From: Chara braunii
Taxonomy: Eukaryota > Streptophyta > Charophyceae > Charales > Characeae
Direction of reading: 5' to 3'
DNA: 64,000 bases
NCBI GenBank assembly: GCA_003427395.1
Contig: BFEA01000878.1
Location: forward strand, 181,146-245,145
Part shown: positions 1-10,420 of the stretch, piece by piece
Layout of the letters: each line of letters begins with the position of its first letter
How positions within the stretch are numbered: the first letter of the stretch is position 1
Translations under genes and position numbers: made by a program
Notes under the pieces: generated by a model
Told to the model about the DNA's origin: nothing
What the model saw: the letters and a program-made list of their open reading frames with translations, nothing else
Databases searched by the model: none

Positions 1-28
1 CCTCTTTCCCTTAATCTGATTAATATGA

Positions 29-91
<63 letters not shown>

Positions 92-137
92 TTATGCCAT
101 TATTATTGTTATTATTATTATTATTTATTTACTTTTA
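29..137. repeat. TTA/ATT microsatellite
   Basis: A long run of TTA triplets, lightly interrupted towards its right end. It is simple sequence with no coding evidence. Similar triplet tracts recur at 6925-7030, 33553-33601 and 34697-34741. Confidence 0.9.
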
Positions 138-156
138 TTATTTTACCATTATCAAT

Positions 157-829
157 TGATATTACTTGATTAGCTATGCTATTGGTATCAATAGACATCA
201 TACAAGGCAGGAGATGAAAAGAGAAGTGAGGGGCATTGGAGAGGAAGGTGACGATATCCTTTCGCAATAAGCACTCACCTCCTCCATCCTCCTTCGTACT
301 CGTCTTTGTGTGGACCTTTCAGGTACATGCCTCCTCGACTTATTGATTAGGGCTTGATCCCCGTTAAGTTAACCCTTACCTTAACTAACCCTAAGAGCCC
401 AACAATCGATTGCATGAGTTGTATATGACCAATGATAGCGCGATTGCGGGAGCTCTGCCGGAGTTCAGGCGGAACTCTGGAGGCAGGGAACAGTGAGGTA
501 TGAGTACTTCAACATAAACCATAAACCCTAAACTTGAAATTTGTAACCTTTAGGCTACTACATATGACTATGTTAGTAACAAGGGTACATCGATCTTGCT
601 ATGTGGGTATTCTTTGGGTATGTGGATGCAAAGCGGATCGATTACTCATATTCTTCTTTCTATACGCCGCCTAATAATAATGGGTTTCATGTGGTTCAGC
701 TTGTTATGAATGCAGCGATGATGATCCATGTCAATTATTTCTTGTCATACGCCTGATCCAAACATAAGTTCTCAAACTAACAACGATTCAGGGCTCGAAT
801 GCCATCAAAAGTGATGGCTTGAGCCATAG
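157..829. other. Intergenic stretch with a repeat fragment
   Basis: No gene is recognised. Positions about 440-500 contain a GC-rich stretch with the phrase TTGCGGGAGCTCTG that reappears at about 27890, in both places followed by a second partly complementary half and by AGGCAGGGAACA. This suggests two copies of one dispersed repeat. CCCTAAA-like motifs occur near 525. Confidence 0.4.
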
Positions 830-1720
830 GTAAGACTTGTGTGGAGGTAAGAATAGCAGGGAAAGCTTGCCTTAACTCGAAATGAGCCTTTCGCTTGGTC
901 AGTGGTAAGTGCAAGGACCCTTGGACACCCGCCTTATTGAGGGCTAGCCACTGATAAGAGTAGCAGGGGAATCCTGTCTTATAAGTGACTAGTCTGATAT
1001 AAGAGTTGTGAGGTTTCAAAGACACCTGCCTTATCATTAGCCAACTTAACATTTTTTTCAGTGGTAAGAGTAAGTAAGGACCCTTGGACACCTACCTTAC
1101 TGAGGGTTAGCCACTGATAAGAGTAACAGGGAATCCTGTCTTATCAGTGACCAGTCTGATATAAGAGTTGTGAGGTTTTAAGGACACCTGCCTTATCACT
1201 TATTAAACCTAACATTCTTTTCAATGGTAAGAGTAAGCAAGGATCCTTGGGCACCCGCCTTATTGAGGGTTAGCCACTGATAAGAGTAACAGGGGAATCC
1301 TGTCTTATCAGCGACTAGTCTGACATAAGAGTTGTGAGGTTTCAAGGACACCTGCCTTATCATTGACCAAACCTAACATTCATTCAATGGTAAGAGTAGT
1401 AAGGATCCTTGGACACCCGTCTTATTGAGGGTTAGCCAGTGATAAGAGTAGTAGGGGAAACCTGTCTTATCAGTGACTAGTCCGATATAAGAGTAGCGAG
1501 GTTTCAAGGACACTTGCCTTATCAATAAACATCCTAGCGCTTAGTCTGTGATAAGAATAACAAGGATCCTTGGACACCCGCCTTATTGAGGGTTATCTGG
1601 TGATAAGAATAACAGGGGAATCATGTCTTATTAGTGACTAATCTGATATAAGAGTAAGTGAGGTTTCATGAATATCTGCCTTATCAGTGACTTGCCATAG
1701 GATAAACCTACCACTAAGTG
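830..1720. repeat. 162-bp tandem repeat array with internal hairpin subunits
   Basis: About five head-to-tail copies of a unit of roughly 162 bp; equivalent points fall near 902, 1062, 1224, 1387 and 1549. Each unit has three subunits of about 54 bp starting with GGTAAGAG, GATAAGAG or GATATAAGAG and ending in CTTAT. The central subunit is a clear hairpin: GATAAGA and ACAGG pair with CCTG and TCTTATC around a short loop. Copies diverge by scattered substitutions and small indels. No long ORF crosses the array. It is probably satellite or minisatellite DNA. Confidence 0.8.
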
Positions 1721-2286
1721 TGCTTTGGCTCACAAGGACCAAGACCCACAAGATCTGCCTTTGTCAAACAAGTTCTGGTAATAAGTAGATATATCCTGAA
1801 TGATCTCTCATACCACCTCTAACTTTCTTCACAATTTGCATTATTCAGTCCTAACTAACTATCTTTGATTCTACTGAGAGGGGATACGTGAGATCTTACC
1901 TCAGAGAGAGACTATTCATTTGTCTGATTTCTTTCCATGAGATTCGTTCCACAAGTTGGATTGATGATGTGTTCATGTGTATTGGGAGAAGGAAGAGAAC
2001 TCAGACAGGATAATCCAGAAAAGGATAGGAATGAGATAGTGAGGAGAATATGGAGAGTTAGTACGACAGTAAAAGGGGAACTGAATTATTATTCACTACC
2101 TAAAGCGAAAGGGCAACAACCCAAACAATTAGTTAACGATAGAAGTCAGACAAAGGACACAGAGTCTAGAAGGAACTTTATAGATCTCAGTTAGGAAGAG
2201 AGATGTTAAGATTCTCTTGGACTGTGTTGTGTCTACAGGTCTCGACACTTCGGAGAACTTACGGGGAATCCGTAAGAGCAGCAATT
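1721..2286. other. No recognised gene
   Basis: AT-rich sequence. A short ORF of 85 codons (1937-2194, plus strand) has no recognisable domain and is probably chance. Confidence 0.4.
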
Positions 2287-2306
2287 CTGTTATCTCTGGA
2301 TAACAG
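2287..2306 (+). repeat. Conserved stem-loop, copy 1 (CTGTTATC/GATAACAG)
   Basis: An 8-bp perfect stem with a 4-nt loop, followed within a few bases by a second hairpin (GTCGG/CCGAC) and the phrase GACTCAACT. The same arrangement occurs at 30125-30143 (plus) and 63386-63405 (minus). It is probably a structured piece of a dispersed repeat. Confidence 0.6.
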
Positions 2307-2712
2307 GTCGGTAGAACTCCGACTCAACTTCCACTATGGCTTGACACCCACCTAAGACAAGACCTAAGAAGGGAACACATAAAATTTCCCCTTGTATCTA
2401 TGCCTAAATTGTCCAAATCACACTCAAGAGTCTTCAAAATGTATCAGGCTGGGGTAAAATGGAGTTAGGGTTGGGAAGGAATGTTGTTTTCAAGGGTTTG
2501 GGGTGTGAGTGGCATGCTATGAATGGATTAAAGGTTGACGCGTGTAGCGCATTCTGTGTCTGCATGTGTATGCGTGTATGTGGTTTTCTTGCATTTGCAC
2601 AGGTGTTGGACACTTGTGCTGTCTTCTGAATCTGGGATCGTCTGAGATATTCGGGCAAAGAGACACGACAATCTTGAAAGTGAGGTCCACAGCTCAGTCA
2701 GCTCCCCTGATT

Positions 2713-2719
<7 letters not shown>

Positions 2720-2775
<56 letters not shown>
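2720..2775. repeat. (TA)n microsatellite
   Basis: An uninterrupted alternating TA tract of about 55 bp, followed directly by the duplicated segment around the single N. Confidence 0.9.
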
Positions 2776-2776
<1 letters not shown>

Positions 2777-2859
2777 TATATACTTGTGAATGAGATTGTA
2801 GTTGGTCAGGATCAGAANATATATACTTGTGAATGAGATTGTAGTTGGTCAGGATCAGA
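2777..2859. other. Short duplication separated by one N (assembly joint)
   Basis: About 41 bp starting ATATATACTTGTGAATGAG occurs twice in direct orientation, separated only by the ambiguous base at 2818. An identical duplication around a one-base gap next to a TA tract suggests an imperfect contig join rather than a biological repeat. Confidence 0.7.
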
Positions 2860-2992
2860 AAGTCATTTGTCTAGGCTTCTGTTCGAGAGAATAGGAGACT
2901 ACAAAGGGGATCGACCCTGACATTCTCACATGCTGAGCAAAGTAAATGTTGAGTCATTGTTATAGTTAGTTAAACGTGGAAGACTGTCCGAG

Positions 2993-3396
2993 AAGTCGAC
3001 ATGATTAGATAGTCGGTCCTGAGAGTTTGCACCTCGGGGCTTGACATACGGGTCAGTCTTAAGGCATTCTACCACGTGTATGCCTATGCTACGGCGATCG
3101 AGAAAACGCCCTCGGCTGGCCTACCTCTGCGATTGCATGTAAAAACCTTCGCACGTGGGTCAGTAGCTCAGCAGGGATACACCCACCTAAGGGATGGCGA
3201 CAACTCCCGCAGGTGGAGGTATGTTGTACCTCGCGGGACCCTAACCTGTCGTAGGGAGTTGCGAGAGGTATAGCATGCGCGTACGGTCGGAGTTGGTATT
3301 ACGTAAAGTGACAAAAAAAAACTCCTGCGTGACACGACCGTGAGGTCCGACACAAAACTTACTTTGCGTCTGGGTGTGGGACCGCCTCGCGCGACA
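2993..3396 (+). repeat. LTR-like repeat, copy 1 (tRNA-Asp-primed LTR family)
   Basis: Related by eye to 8562-8954, 9250-9627, 31210-31588 and, inverted, 52289-52642. Shared landmarks in order are an AACGCCCTCGG-like block, CACGTGGGTC-AGTAGCTCAGC with a Pol III A-box resemblance, a two-stem hairpin at 3183-3216 (CCACCT/AGGTGG outside, GGGA/TCCC inside), a CCTCGC/GCGAG hairpin and a terminal CGACA. All five copies stop in homology at CGACA, as expected of an LTR end. The left boundary is uncertain. No primer site follows directly, so this is a solo or relic LTR. Confidence 0.6.
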
Positions 3397-3967
3397 GCGC
3401 TGCTAGAGCTGAAGCTCGTGGGCTGTTTCTAGCGCTGAGAGGCAAGGTGCTAGCACGTGCTGTCGTGCAAGGAGCAAAGCACTGCTGAGGGCAGCACCAT
3501 AGCCCAACCTTCATAGCTGGCGGGCTTGGATGTACAGTGAGACGCAGGGGTGGTCTTCGGGTGTACAACAGGAAGACGTGGGGAAGACGAGGGGGGAGAA
3601 AAAGAAGGATGATGGTGATGATGATGTGAGGGCACTTTCCTGGTATTGGCGATGGTCTGCATGAGCGACATCTTCAAGTACTTAGCTGGCTGCTGACGTC
3701 AATAACTGCATTGTCAATTACTAGGCTAGTAGTAGCTGTGTAGGGAGTAGGTTGGGCGTCGAGCGCCAAGTAGGGAGATAGGGACTAGATACATATGTTG
3801 GTAGTGGCGAGAGCAAACTCTCATTGACATAGGCTTTCAGTGTTATTATTCTCCATTGGTGTCACATTGGTGCAATGCTACTTTCTGAACACTGTGATAC
3901 GATCTGACTTTCAATGTGATTTTGCAATATGAATATTGTCATCTCACTTCTGTTCATTTTCTTTGCA
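3397..3967 (+). repeat. Probable 3' part of the LTR of the gag-bearing element
   Basis: Non-coding sequence ending in TTTGCA, three bases before a primer-binding site at 3971, so it occupies the place of the 5' LTR of the element carrying the gag at 5203. I did not find a matching 3' LTR downstream, so neither its left end nor its identity as an LTR is proven. Confidence 0.4.
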
Positions 3968-3970
3968 ATT

Positions 3971-3982
3971 TGGTATCGGAGC
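3971..3982 (+). other. Primer-binding site, initiator-Met tRNA type
   Basis: TGGTATCGGAGC differs by one base from TGGTATCAGAGC, the classical plant LTR-retrotransposon primer site complementary to the 3' end of initiator-Met tRNA. It lies 1.2 kb upstream of the gag remnant in the same orientation. Confidence 0.7.
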
Positions 3983-5202
3983 TGGTTCGAACTGCGCTCA
4001 TTGGTTCTTTGCAATCGATGTTCGGTGCTTCGCATGAGGTGTGAGGTAGTGATAAGGCTTGGGCGATTGGACGTAAGGCGGCCCGGGATCGTGTGGGCGT
4101 GCGAGGAAGCTATGTGGTGACAGCAGGGGTGTATGGTGAATTTTGTTGTTGGTTGTACCGAGGCAAAGATCGGTCATCATAAATGCACATCAGGTTGTCA
4201 GTAAAAAATTTGTGGTTGGGGGCAGCATTATGAGGTATGTTGCTTCCTTCCTTATGTACCCTTTTCATTGCTTCTTACCGCGAGGAAGTGAGTTCTGTCT
4301 TGAGAGTCCTCTCAATGTGAGGTGTCGCGAGCGCTCAACCTTGAGAGTCGACATTCTTCCTGGGCAACAAGCTGGTGGGAGACGGACGATGCTTCTGAAG
4401 GGCCTTGGACAAAGCACTCGGGTCACGGTCACCATGCCAACCCGTTGAGACTGGTACACGCATGCTTTGCCGCAAATCTTTGGTTCTGCTGCTGCGCAAT
4501 AGAGGTTATGCAGGGCATGCCAACCCTTTGAACATACGCTTACCAGACCAACTTTAAATATTTCTCGCGGGGACTCGATGTTGATTCTGGCTGTGATCAT
4601 CGTCTTGTCTGCGACATTAAATAATTCCTGATGAGTTACGGGGGATCTCCTTAAGCCTCCTGATCAGCCAGATCAAACCGGGTGTAAGGCTCGTTGCATG
4701 CGAGGATAAATACTCTGCAGGGGTTGGCAGGTTCGACGTTGACTTGAGGCACAGGGATGGTCCGGATTGCATACCTTTAGACACGCTGCTCAACCAGATG
4801 CTCAGGGTGTTGACACAAAGTGACAACTCAAGGAGGATACAAAGATAGGGGGGATTCCGGTAACTATTCGCGGTGATAATAATCTGATAAACTGTCATTC
4901 AACATACATCTCTGCAGGGAACATTATTTTTATTTTTGATTATTTAGTTCTTACGGACTTGACTAACGATGACAGATAACTGCAGATAGAGTAGAATATT
5001 ATTTGCTACATCGCAATCTGTATTAAAATAATTAAAAATAGATTTAATATTCCCCGTAGGATCTGACATTGGTTGACACCTGACCACCTAAATGTTTTTG
5101 TCCAGGCCGACCAAAGTTAGTTGTCATATCATTATCGGTTGTGTGTTATGCTGAGGTAGGATTCAATGTGGATTTTAATTTACATCACACACACTGTAGC
5201 TC
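3983..5202 (+). other. Leader between primer site and gag
   Basis: About 1.2 kb without a recognisable protein. It fits an untranslated leader of the element whose gag starts at 5203. ORFs of about 100 codons on both strands (4143-4448, 4265-4600) overlap one another and match no family I know. Confidence 0.4.
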
Positions 5203-6828
5203 ATGAGTGATGCAAGTGGTAGTGAGGAGGAGTTGTTAGTGGATGACCTTAGGATCACTCAAAGAACTGCTCTCAATCGACCCTTGACTTTCCACGAGGG
5301 AAAACTACAGAGAGAGGCGAGGGAGAGGGCAACATCGAGGAGAGCGAGGGACGCCATGGCCAGCGCCAAATCTAGAACTATAGCTAGTGTAGGTGCAACC
5401 ATGACCACCTCCTCCATGTCGCAGGCCTCTTCACAGGCCACTTCGTCAGGAGTCAGTCAGAGTGGTACTCAGACTTCTGTTAGACAGTCAGCCAACAAGC
5501 TCAACTTTGACTGACTCCTGCAAAAGAACTTCAGGATGAGCTACAACGATAATTGGATGAGGCAGAAGAGAAAAAAGAAGAGCAATAATAAAAAAAAACA
5601 GACTAGGTAGTAGATTGCTGTAACTAGGCAAGCTAGAAGCACGAGATGAGTCCGCACTTTATCGTGCTATGCGAGCACTGCGAAATTCGTTCCTGTGTGG
5701 TGAAGACGCAGGTAGTTCATCAGGAGGTGTTGGCTGAACTAGTGGCAGGCCAGAAACGAATTTTGGCTGCACTACAGGCTCCTTGTCCAGTGATGATGCA
5801 GCCTCAGTTTGTTGTAGCTCCCCCATCGGTTGTGGGTCCATCGATGACGCCGTTGCTGGTTGTGACCTCATTCTTACCTATGTTTGGCATGCCCCCTCCA
5901 GGTGGTTATACGACGACTAGTGGTCCGGTCCTCAGAGTTTCTGCCGTAACATCAACGACAGTGGTTACTAAAGTCTCACTGTCAAGCCAGGCCCAGGTTA
6001 GTGCGCAACAAGCTGTTTCGGTGGCTGTGCAGCAACTCCAGCAATCTCCTGGGCCAGTGCAGCCTATGCAGTGGACGCCCAAAATACCCTTTCTAAGTTC
6101 TAAGCCATTTTTTTCTGACAGGAAGAAGGATCACGACATGGATACCTGGGTGAGGACGGTGTCCACCTATGTGAGGCACAAACTTACCAGGCCGGAGCAA
6201 GAAGTCGTATCAGCTGCCTCTTTTCTGGAGGGGTCAGCAACTCGCTGGTTGAATGGCCTAGTGCAGCAACAGGGCTATGGTCAAAACTTCAATGCCTGGG
6301 CCCGGACCCAGACATTGGAAGAGTTCGTACGGTCCATGTACAATAGGTGGCATGACCCTCAAGGGGTCCCAAAGGCCACAAACACAATCAAGAGTCTTTG
6401 TGCCAGAAGGTACACGAACATTAGAGAACTCACGAAAATCATAAAACGTCTGCTCGTGGTACCTGGTGTGCGCTATGACCAGTAGGTACTCACATATTAC
6501 CTTAGATGTCTTTCCTTTAGAGGTTAGGACAAAGCTGGTAAACGAGGCCTATGTCGAAAAACACAACTTGGCTTCCTTCAGCAAGAAGGTCTTAGACTTA
6601 GAGGCAAAGTTGGGATCTGCACATCAGAGTCAGAAAGATGGTAAGAAGAAGAGACTACACTAGGACTGGAAGAAGAAATGGCAATTAATGTTCGTCGACC
6701 ATGATCGTCAGGCGACAGAAATTGACGACTTCCTTGACCTTGGGGAGGACACAGAGCACGATGGGGCTAGCGAGACTTCGGATGGGGGAGTCGTGACACC
6801 CATCAAAGAAATTTGTATGGAATCTTAG
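5203..6828 (+). pseudogene. gag: Retrotransposon Gag remnant
   Basis: Gag would form the particle that packages element RNA. The reading runs in pieces: an acidic, Ser/Thr-rich N-terminus starting MSDASGSEEELL (5203-5514), a 279-codon piece (5646-6485), a third piece (about 6466-6663) and an acidic end that stops at 6828. The 279-codon piece carries the Retrotrans_gag pattern near its C-terminal half: a conserved W before a T-x-V-x-x-Y segment, SATRWLNGL, and LEEFVRSMYNRWHDPQ. Stops after 5514, 6485 and 6663 separate the pieces, so it is broken. No CCHC knuckle, protease or RT follows; the next kilobase is microsatellite and hairpin array. It is either a gag-only derivative or a truncated gypsy element. 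Confidence 0.75.
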
Positions 6829-6924
6829 TGCATTTCAGATCTCTACTCGTTTCATGACTGTCTGGACTTCTGTGTGATTGATTGTAACTTAGACTTTTGT
6901 GTATCGCGTTCATTCATTTTCTTG

Positions 6925-6991
6925 TATTATTATTATTATTAGTAGTAGTAGTAGTATATTATTATTATTATTATTATTATTATCATTATTA

Positions 6992-7023
<32 letters not shown>

Positions 7024-7030
7024 GTCATTT
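6925..7030. repeat. TTA/TAG triplet microsatellite
   Basis: A triplet tract of TTA with a short TAG block inside, lying just after the gag remnant. ORFs across it would encode only Tyr or Asn runs and are not genes. Confidence 0.9.
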
Positions 7031-7407
7031 GTTGTTGTTACCATTTCATTGCCTATACCGTACGTTCTCACCTGATTGCTAACACAATCAGGTATGTGCA
7101 TCTGAACATCGTTCCTAACTAGAGCCATGGTTGGTGCACGCTGTTTTAGAGCAAGTCCTAGTGCACGCAGGGTTATCTAGGCGGGAGGACGTAGAAGATG
7201 AAATGAAAAGGGAGAGAGAAGAAAAGAGGAAGGAAACATAAAAGAAAAATGAACAAGGAGATACGGAGAGATGATGAGGAGAATGAGAAAAAAAAATGAA
7301 ATAAGAAGACAAGCAAAGTCATTCCTCATTCTTATCCTGTACACCCTTGTTTTTACTCACCCTCTGCTGCTGTGTAGATCGATTGATGTATGTACTTAGG
7401 ACGGGCG

Positions 7408-7813
7408 GTAGGATAAGGCTCCAGGGTGAGGAACATCCTATTACTCGCCTCTACGTGTATACACATCTTAGATAGTTAGGTTGACAGACTAGAAGTGGGG
7501 TATTCCTGTGCAGGTCATCCCATGGTCTGTCTGAGTCTAAACCAGTTGGACTAAAACAATAGTAGGATACTCATGTCTGAGTCATCCTACTGCTCAATCG
7601 AATTCATACAGGCCGGTAAGTATGAGATGAAGGCTTCTGTCGGAGTCTTCTTACTTCATACTTACATTTGATGGGACTATGTTATAGTCCACCGATAGAA
7701 TTAAAGTTCACATCGCCGAACTTCGTGTAGGGCGATAGTGAGCGAGGTGTTGAGATCTAGTGACCTGTGTGTATTTGCAAGTCATTTTAATCAAGGAGAC
7801 TCGTTATGAGTCT
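7408..7813. repeat. Cluster of successive hairpins with different stems
   Basis: Inverted repeats follow one another: TAGGAT/ATCCTA (7409-7440), TGGGGT/ATCCCA (7496-7522), AGTAGGAT/ATCCTACT (7561-7591), GTAAGTATGA/TCATACTTAC (7616-7665), GGACTAT/ATAGTCC (7674-7690), AAGTTC/GAACTT (7704-7723) and AGACTC/GAGTCT (7797-7813). In the first four, a smaller inner hairpin is also visible, for example CTC/GAG and CCT/AGG. Stem sequences differ while the layout is kept. No protein is encoded. Confidence 0.6.
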
Positions 7814-8239
7814 GTACAAGACTGCATGTTGTTGTCTTATGGTAACAGGTTGCTTTGCTAACTCAACCCTCACTCACCCTTCTACACCCACACTTTGCAT
7901 CAACCTTTGCACGAAATGGCATTTCTGATTTTCATGTCATTGTATAAAAGGGTCTGTATTTGGTCAAAAGAGGTCCTTGAATGACTGAGTCGAAATAGGA
8001 ATGTCTGACAGAGGGATTTGGAAGCACAAGTATAATGTGTATGGAAGTGAATGAATGGTTGACTCTGTTAGGATTGCGAAATGCTTTTGTTTTGTCTACA
8101 GGTCAGTATGACGATCAACCACGTGTTATTCACCAAACTCGCATTGCTTATGCTTACCTGAGCCTCGACTAAGACATTTCGTCGACGCCTCACCTTTGTA
8201 CATTTGGTTTGGCTTTCCGACTTTTACCCTTTGATGTTC

Positions 8240-8352
8240 AATAGATTAGGACGATTGGCCATGAGCCTATCTTTTATTTTTTATGCATATTTGACAGGCC
8301 ATGAGCCTATTTTTATCTGTGATGTTTGCTGAAAGGCCAAGAGCCTATTGAT
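8240..8352 (+). repeat. Three short GGCCATGAGCCTAT repeats
   Basis: GGCCATGAGCCTAT appears twice, and GGCCAAGAGCCTAT once, within about 110 bp. Each copy is a mini-hairpin (GGC, five-base loop, GCC). The two GGCCATGAGCC copies keep the AT-rich spacing of a degenerate minisatellite. Confidence 0.65.
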
Positions 8353-8561
8353 TGTTTCTCTTTCAAAATTCAAAGCTTCGTTCATTCTGACGTTTGCCTC
8401 TGTTTGTGTAAAAATGTAAAAGACATCTCCTTGCCTTTCGGTCTCAACCTTTGAACTGTATTCGTCATGTATGTATTGATTTGGGAAAACTTACATAGCT
8501 TATATAATTGGTCAAGTACAAGTAGGTTACAGTAATGTATGCGAGAGAGATCGACAATCGA

Positions 8562-8954
8562 GTCGACCTGAATAGTAAGTCGGTCCGGGAGATCAGCACC
8601 CCGATGTCCAGCACGTAAACGGGTTAGTCTTAGGCGTTCAACCACACGTATACCTGTACTATGGCGATCGAGAAAACGCCCTCGACCGACCTACCTCTAC
8701 AAAGGTATGTAAAAGCCTTCGCATGTGGGCCGGTAGCTCAGCGGGGATACTCCTATCAGAGGGTGGTGACAACCCCTCGGGTAGAGGTGAGTTGTACCTC
8801 ACGACATCCCGACCCGTCGCAGGGCGTCGTGAGAGGTATATTACGCGCGCACGGTTGGAGTGGTGACTTGGTGTTCTTTCAAGAATAAATCCTGTGTGAC
8901 ACGAACGCGAGGTTCAGTGCCCCCCAGCAGGGCGCGGGACTGCTGCGCACGACA
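8562..8954 (+). repeat. LTR-like repeat, copy 2
   Basis: Homologous along its length to 2993-3396, sharing GTCGACCTGAATAG-like, AGTCGGTCC, CGATCGAGAAAACGCCCTCG and CGGTAGCTCAGCGGGGATAC. The two-stem hairpin at 8753-8784 and a CTCACGAC/GTCGTGAG hairpin (about 8799-8833) are intact. It ends CGACA at 8954, three bases before the next LTR begins. Read as a solo LTR or an LTR relic. Confidence 0.6.
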
Positions 8955-8957
8955 TTG

Positions 8958-9627
8958 TGTCAGCCGACACCTGAGTGTCGAAATGTGACTCACAAGATCA
9001 TAGAGGATCACATGATTTTGGGTACTACACAGTACTCCATCGTAACGACTGCTTGCATATGCTTGCATGACTAGTCGATATGAGAAAGCCCTGCGCCCGC
9101 GTGATTTTATCTTAAATCTCACGCACTACACCTAACCGAAGGGACTAGGAGTGTTGTTGTGTTGTTTTGTTGTTTGTTTTGTGTCCTTCCGTGTGTGTGT
9201 GTTGTGGTGTAACGTGTGGTATGTAGGATGCGTCCTAGTCGACCAACGACGAGTCGTGCTTGGGACCTCAACCCCCCAATACGTCGATTCGCTTGCGGGT
9301 CCGATTGAGGGGCGTTGACCGCGCGTACCCCTTATGCTACAGCGAACGAGAAACGCCCTCGGTCGAGCCACCTCTGCGATTGCATACGAAAAGCTTCCGC
9401 ACGTGGTTCGGTAGCTCGGCGGGGATACGCCCACCCAAGGGATGGTGACAGCTCCCACGGGTGGAGGTAAGGAGTGCCTCACCTGACCCTGTCCTGTCGT
9501 AGGAGCTCGCGAGAGGTATGTCAGATGCACTCGGCCGGAGCAATAACCCACGCTCTACGAGGAAGTCCTGCAAAATCCTGCGCGATGTGGTCGGGAGGGT
9601 CTCCCTGTTGGACCGATGGGCCCGACA
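8958..9627 (+). repeat. Left LTR (tRNA-Asp-primed family)
   Basis: Matches 30883-31588 almost throughout by eye; a block of about 36 bp after CTCACG, present in the right copy (31050-31090), is missing here. It contains a GT-rich stretch near 9150-9215, an A-box-like GGTAGCTCGGCGGGGA (9409-9424) and the two-stem hairpin (CCACCC at 9431, GGGTGG at 9459). It ends CCGACA. Confidence 0.75.
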
Positions 9628-9629
9628 GG

Positions 9630-9649
9630 TGGCGCCATTGCCGGGGATC
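9630..9649 (+). other. Primer-binding site, tRNA-Asp type
   Basis: TGGCGCCATTGCCGGGGATC is complementary, with one mismatch, to the 3' end of plant tRNA-Asp as I remember it (ending CCCCGGCAACGGCGCCA). It lies two bases after the LTR terminus, the expected place. Confidence 0.75.
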
Positions 9650-10420
9650 TCGACTGCCTAACGGGGTCCTTAGAGAACGAACCTAGGTTAAAAGCAGACT
9701 GATAATCTAAGACAAAACGACAATCTTTATTAATGGTGATAAATAAGTGAGTGATGAGTGAGTGATATGATGATGATTGTAGTGGGATTGCACTGCTAAA
9801 TGATAGTGTCATGTTACACTAGCGATAGAAAATGACTTGGGTTAGGAAGAGGTATTTCCCTCTTACGAAGAGACTCTTGTAAGGGAAACCATAAACGTTT
9901 TATTTAACTAAGCGTTTGAGTTTGTGATTTTAGCTTTTTGAGCCTATCTAAGAAATTCATTCATTTACGTCCGCATACATTTAAGTAAGCTTATTTAATT
10001 GCAGACTCATGTAATTTTATGTATCTGATAACATTTATCTGAGGTTTATTCATTTATGACTGGCCACATTAACTATCTTTTCGATTTGATTTATTTAAAT
10101 ACAATCCTTCCAAGTTTATCTATATACGCAAGTCAACTTGAAATTATCAACTTATGTCTATTTTTATTCTGAATTGAAATGCACGGGTTGATCTTTTAAA
10201 AGAGGGTAAAGAAGTTACACAGAATCTACGTCCGATGCGGATTCGGAGGTGAATGGAGTGACCAATTTCTTGGGAAAGTGAATTTCGTGAGAAAGTGGTC
10301 AATGTGTGAAGTCTACCCCAAAGAAAATTGCAACCCTATGTTATTGTTCCCTGAGAAATGACTTTGAAGAACTTATAATTTTGTCTTGTAGGTAGTAGTG
10401 AGACTCACTCTGAAACTTTA
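9650..10420 (+). other. Interior of the outer element, no gene seen
   Basis: AT-rich sequence without a recognisable ORF, ending at the target site of the nested gypsy element. Confidence 0.5.

Noticed and set aside
4265-4600. 111-codon minus-strand ORF in the leader of the gag element
   Set aside because: It overlaps plus-strand ORFs of similar length and lies between a primer site and gag, where no protein is expected.
6897-7128. ORFs with long Tyr and Asn runs
   Set aside because: Direct translation of a triplet microsatellite.
3397-8561. LTR pair 2993-3396 and 8562-8954 bounding the gag element
   Set aside because: The primer site lies 575 bp after the end of the first copy instead of directly after it, so this copy is unlikely to be the 5' LTR of that gag.
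9430-9470. Hammerhead ribozyme in the LTR, as in plant retrozymes
   Set aside because: The CTGATGA and GAAA core segments are absent around the conserved hairpin.
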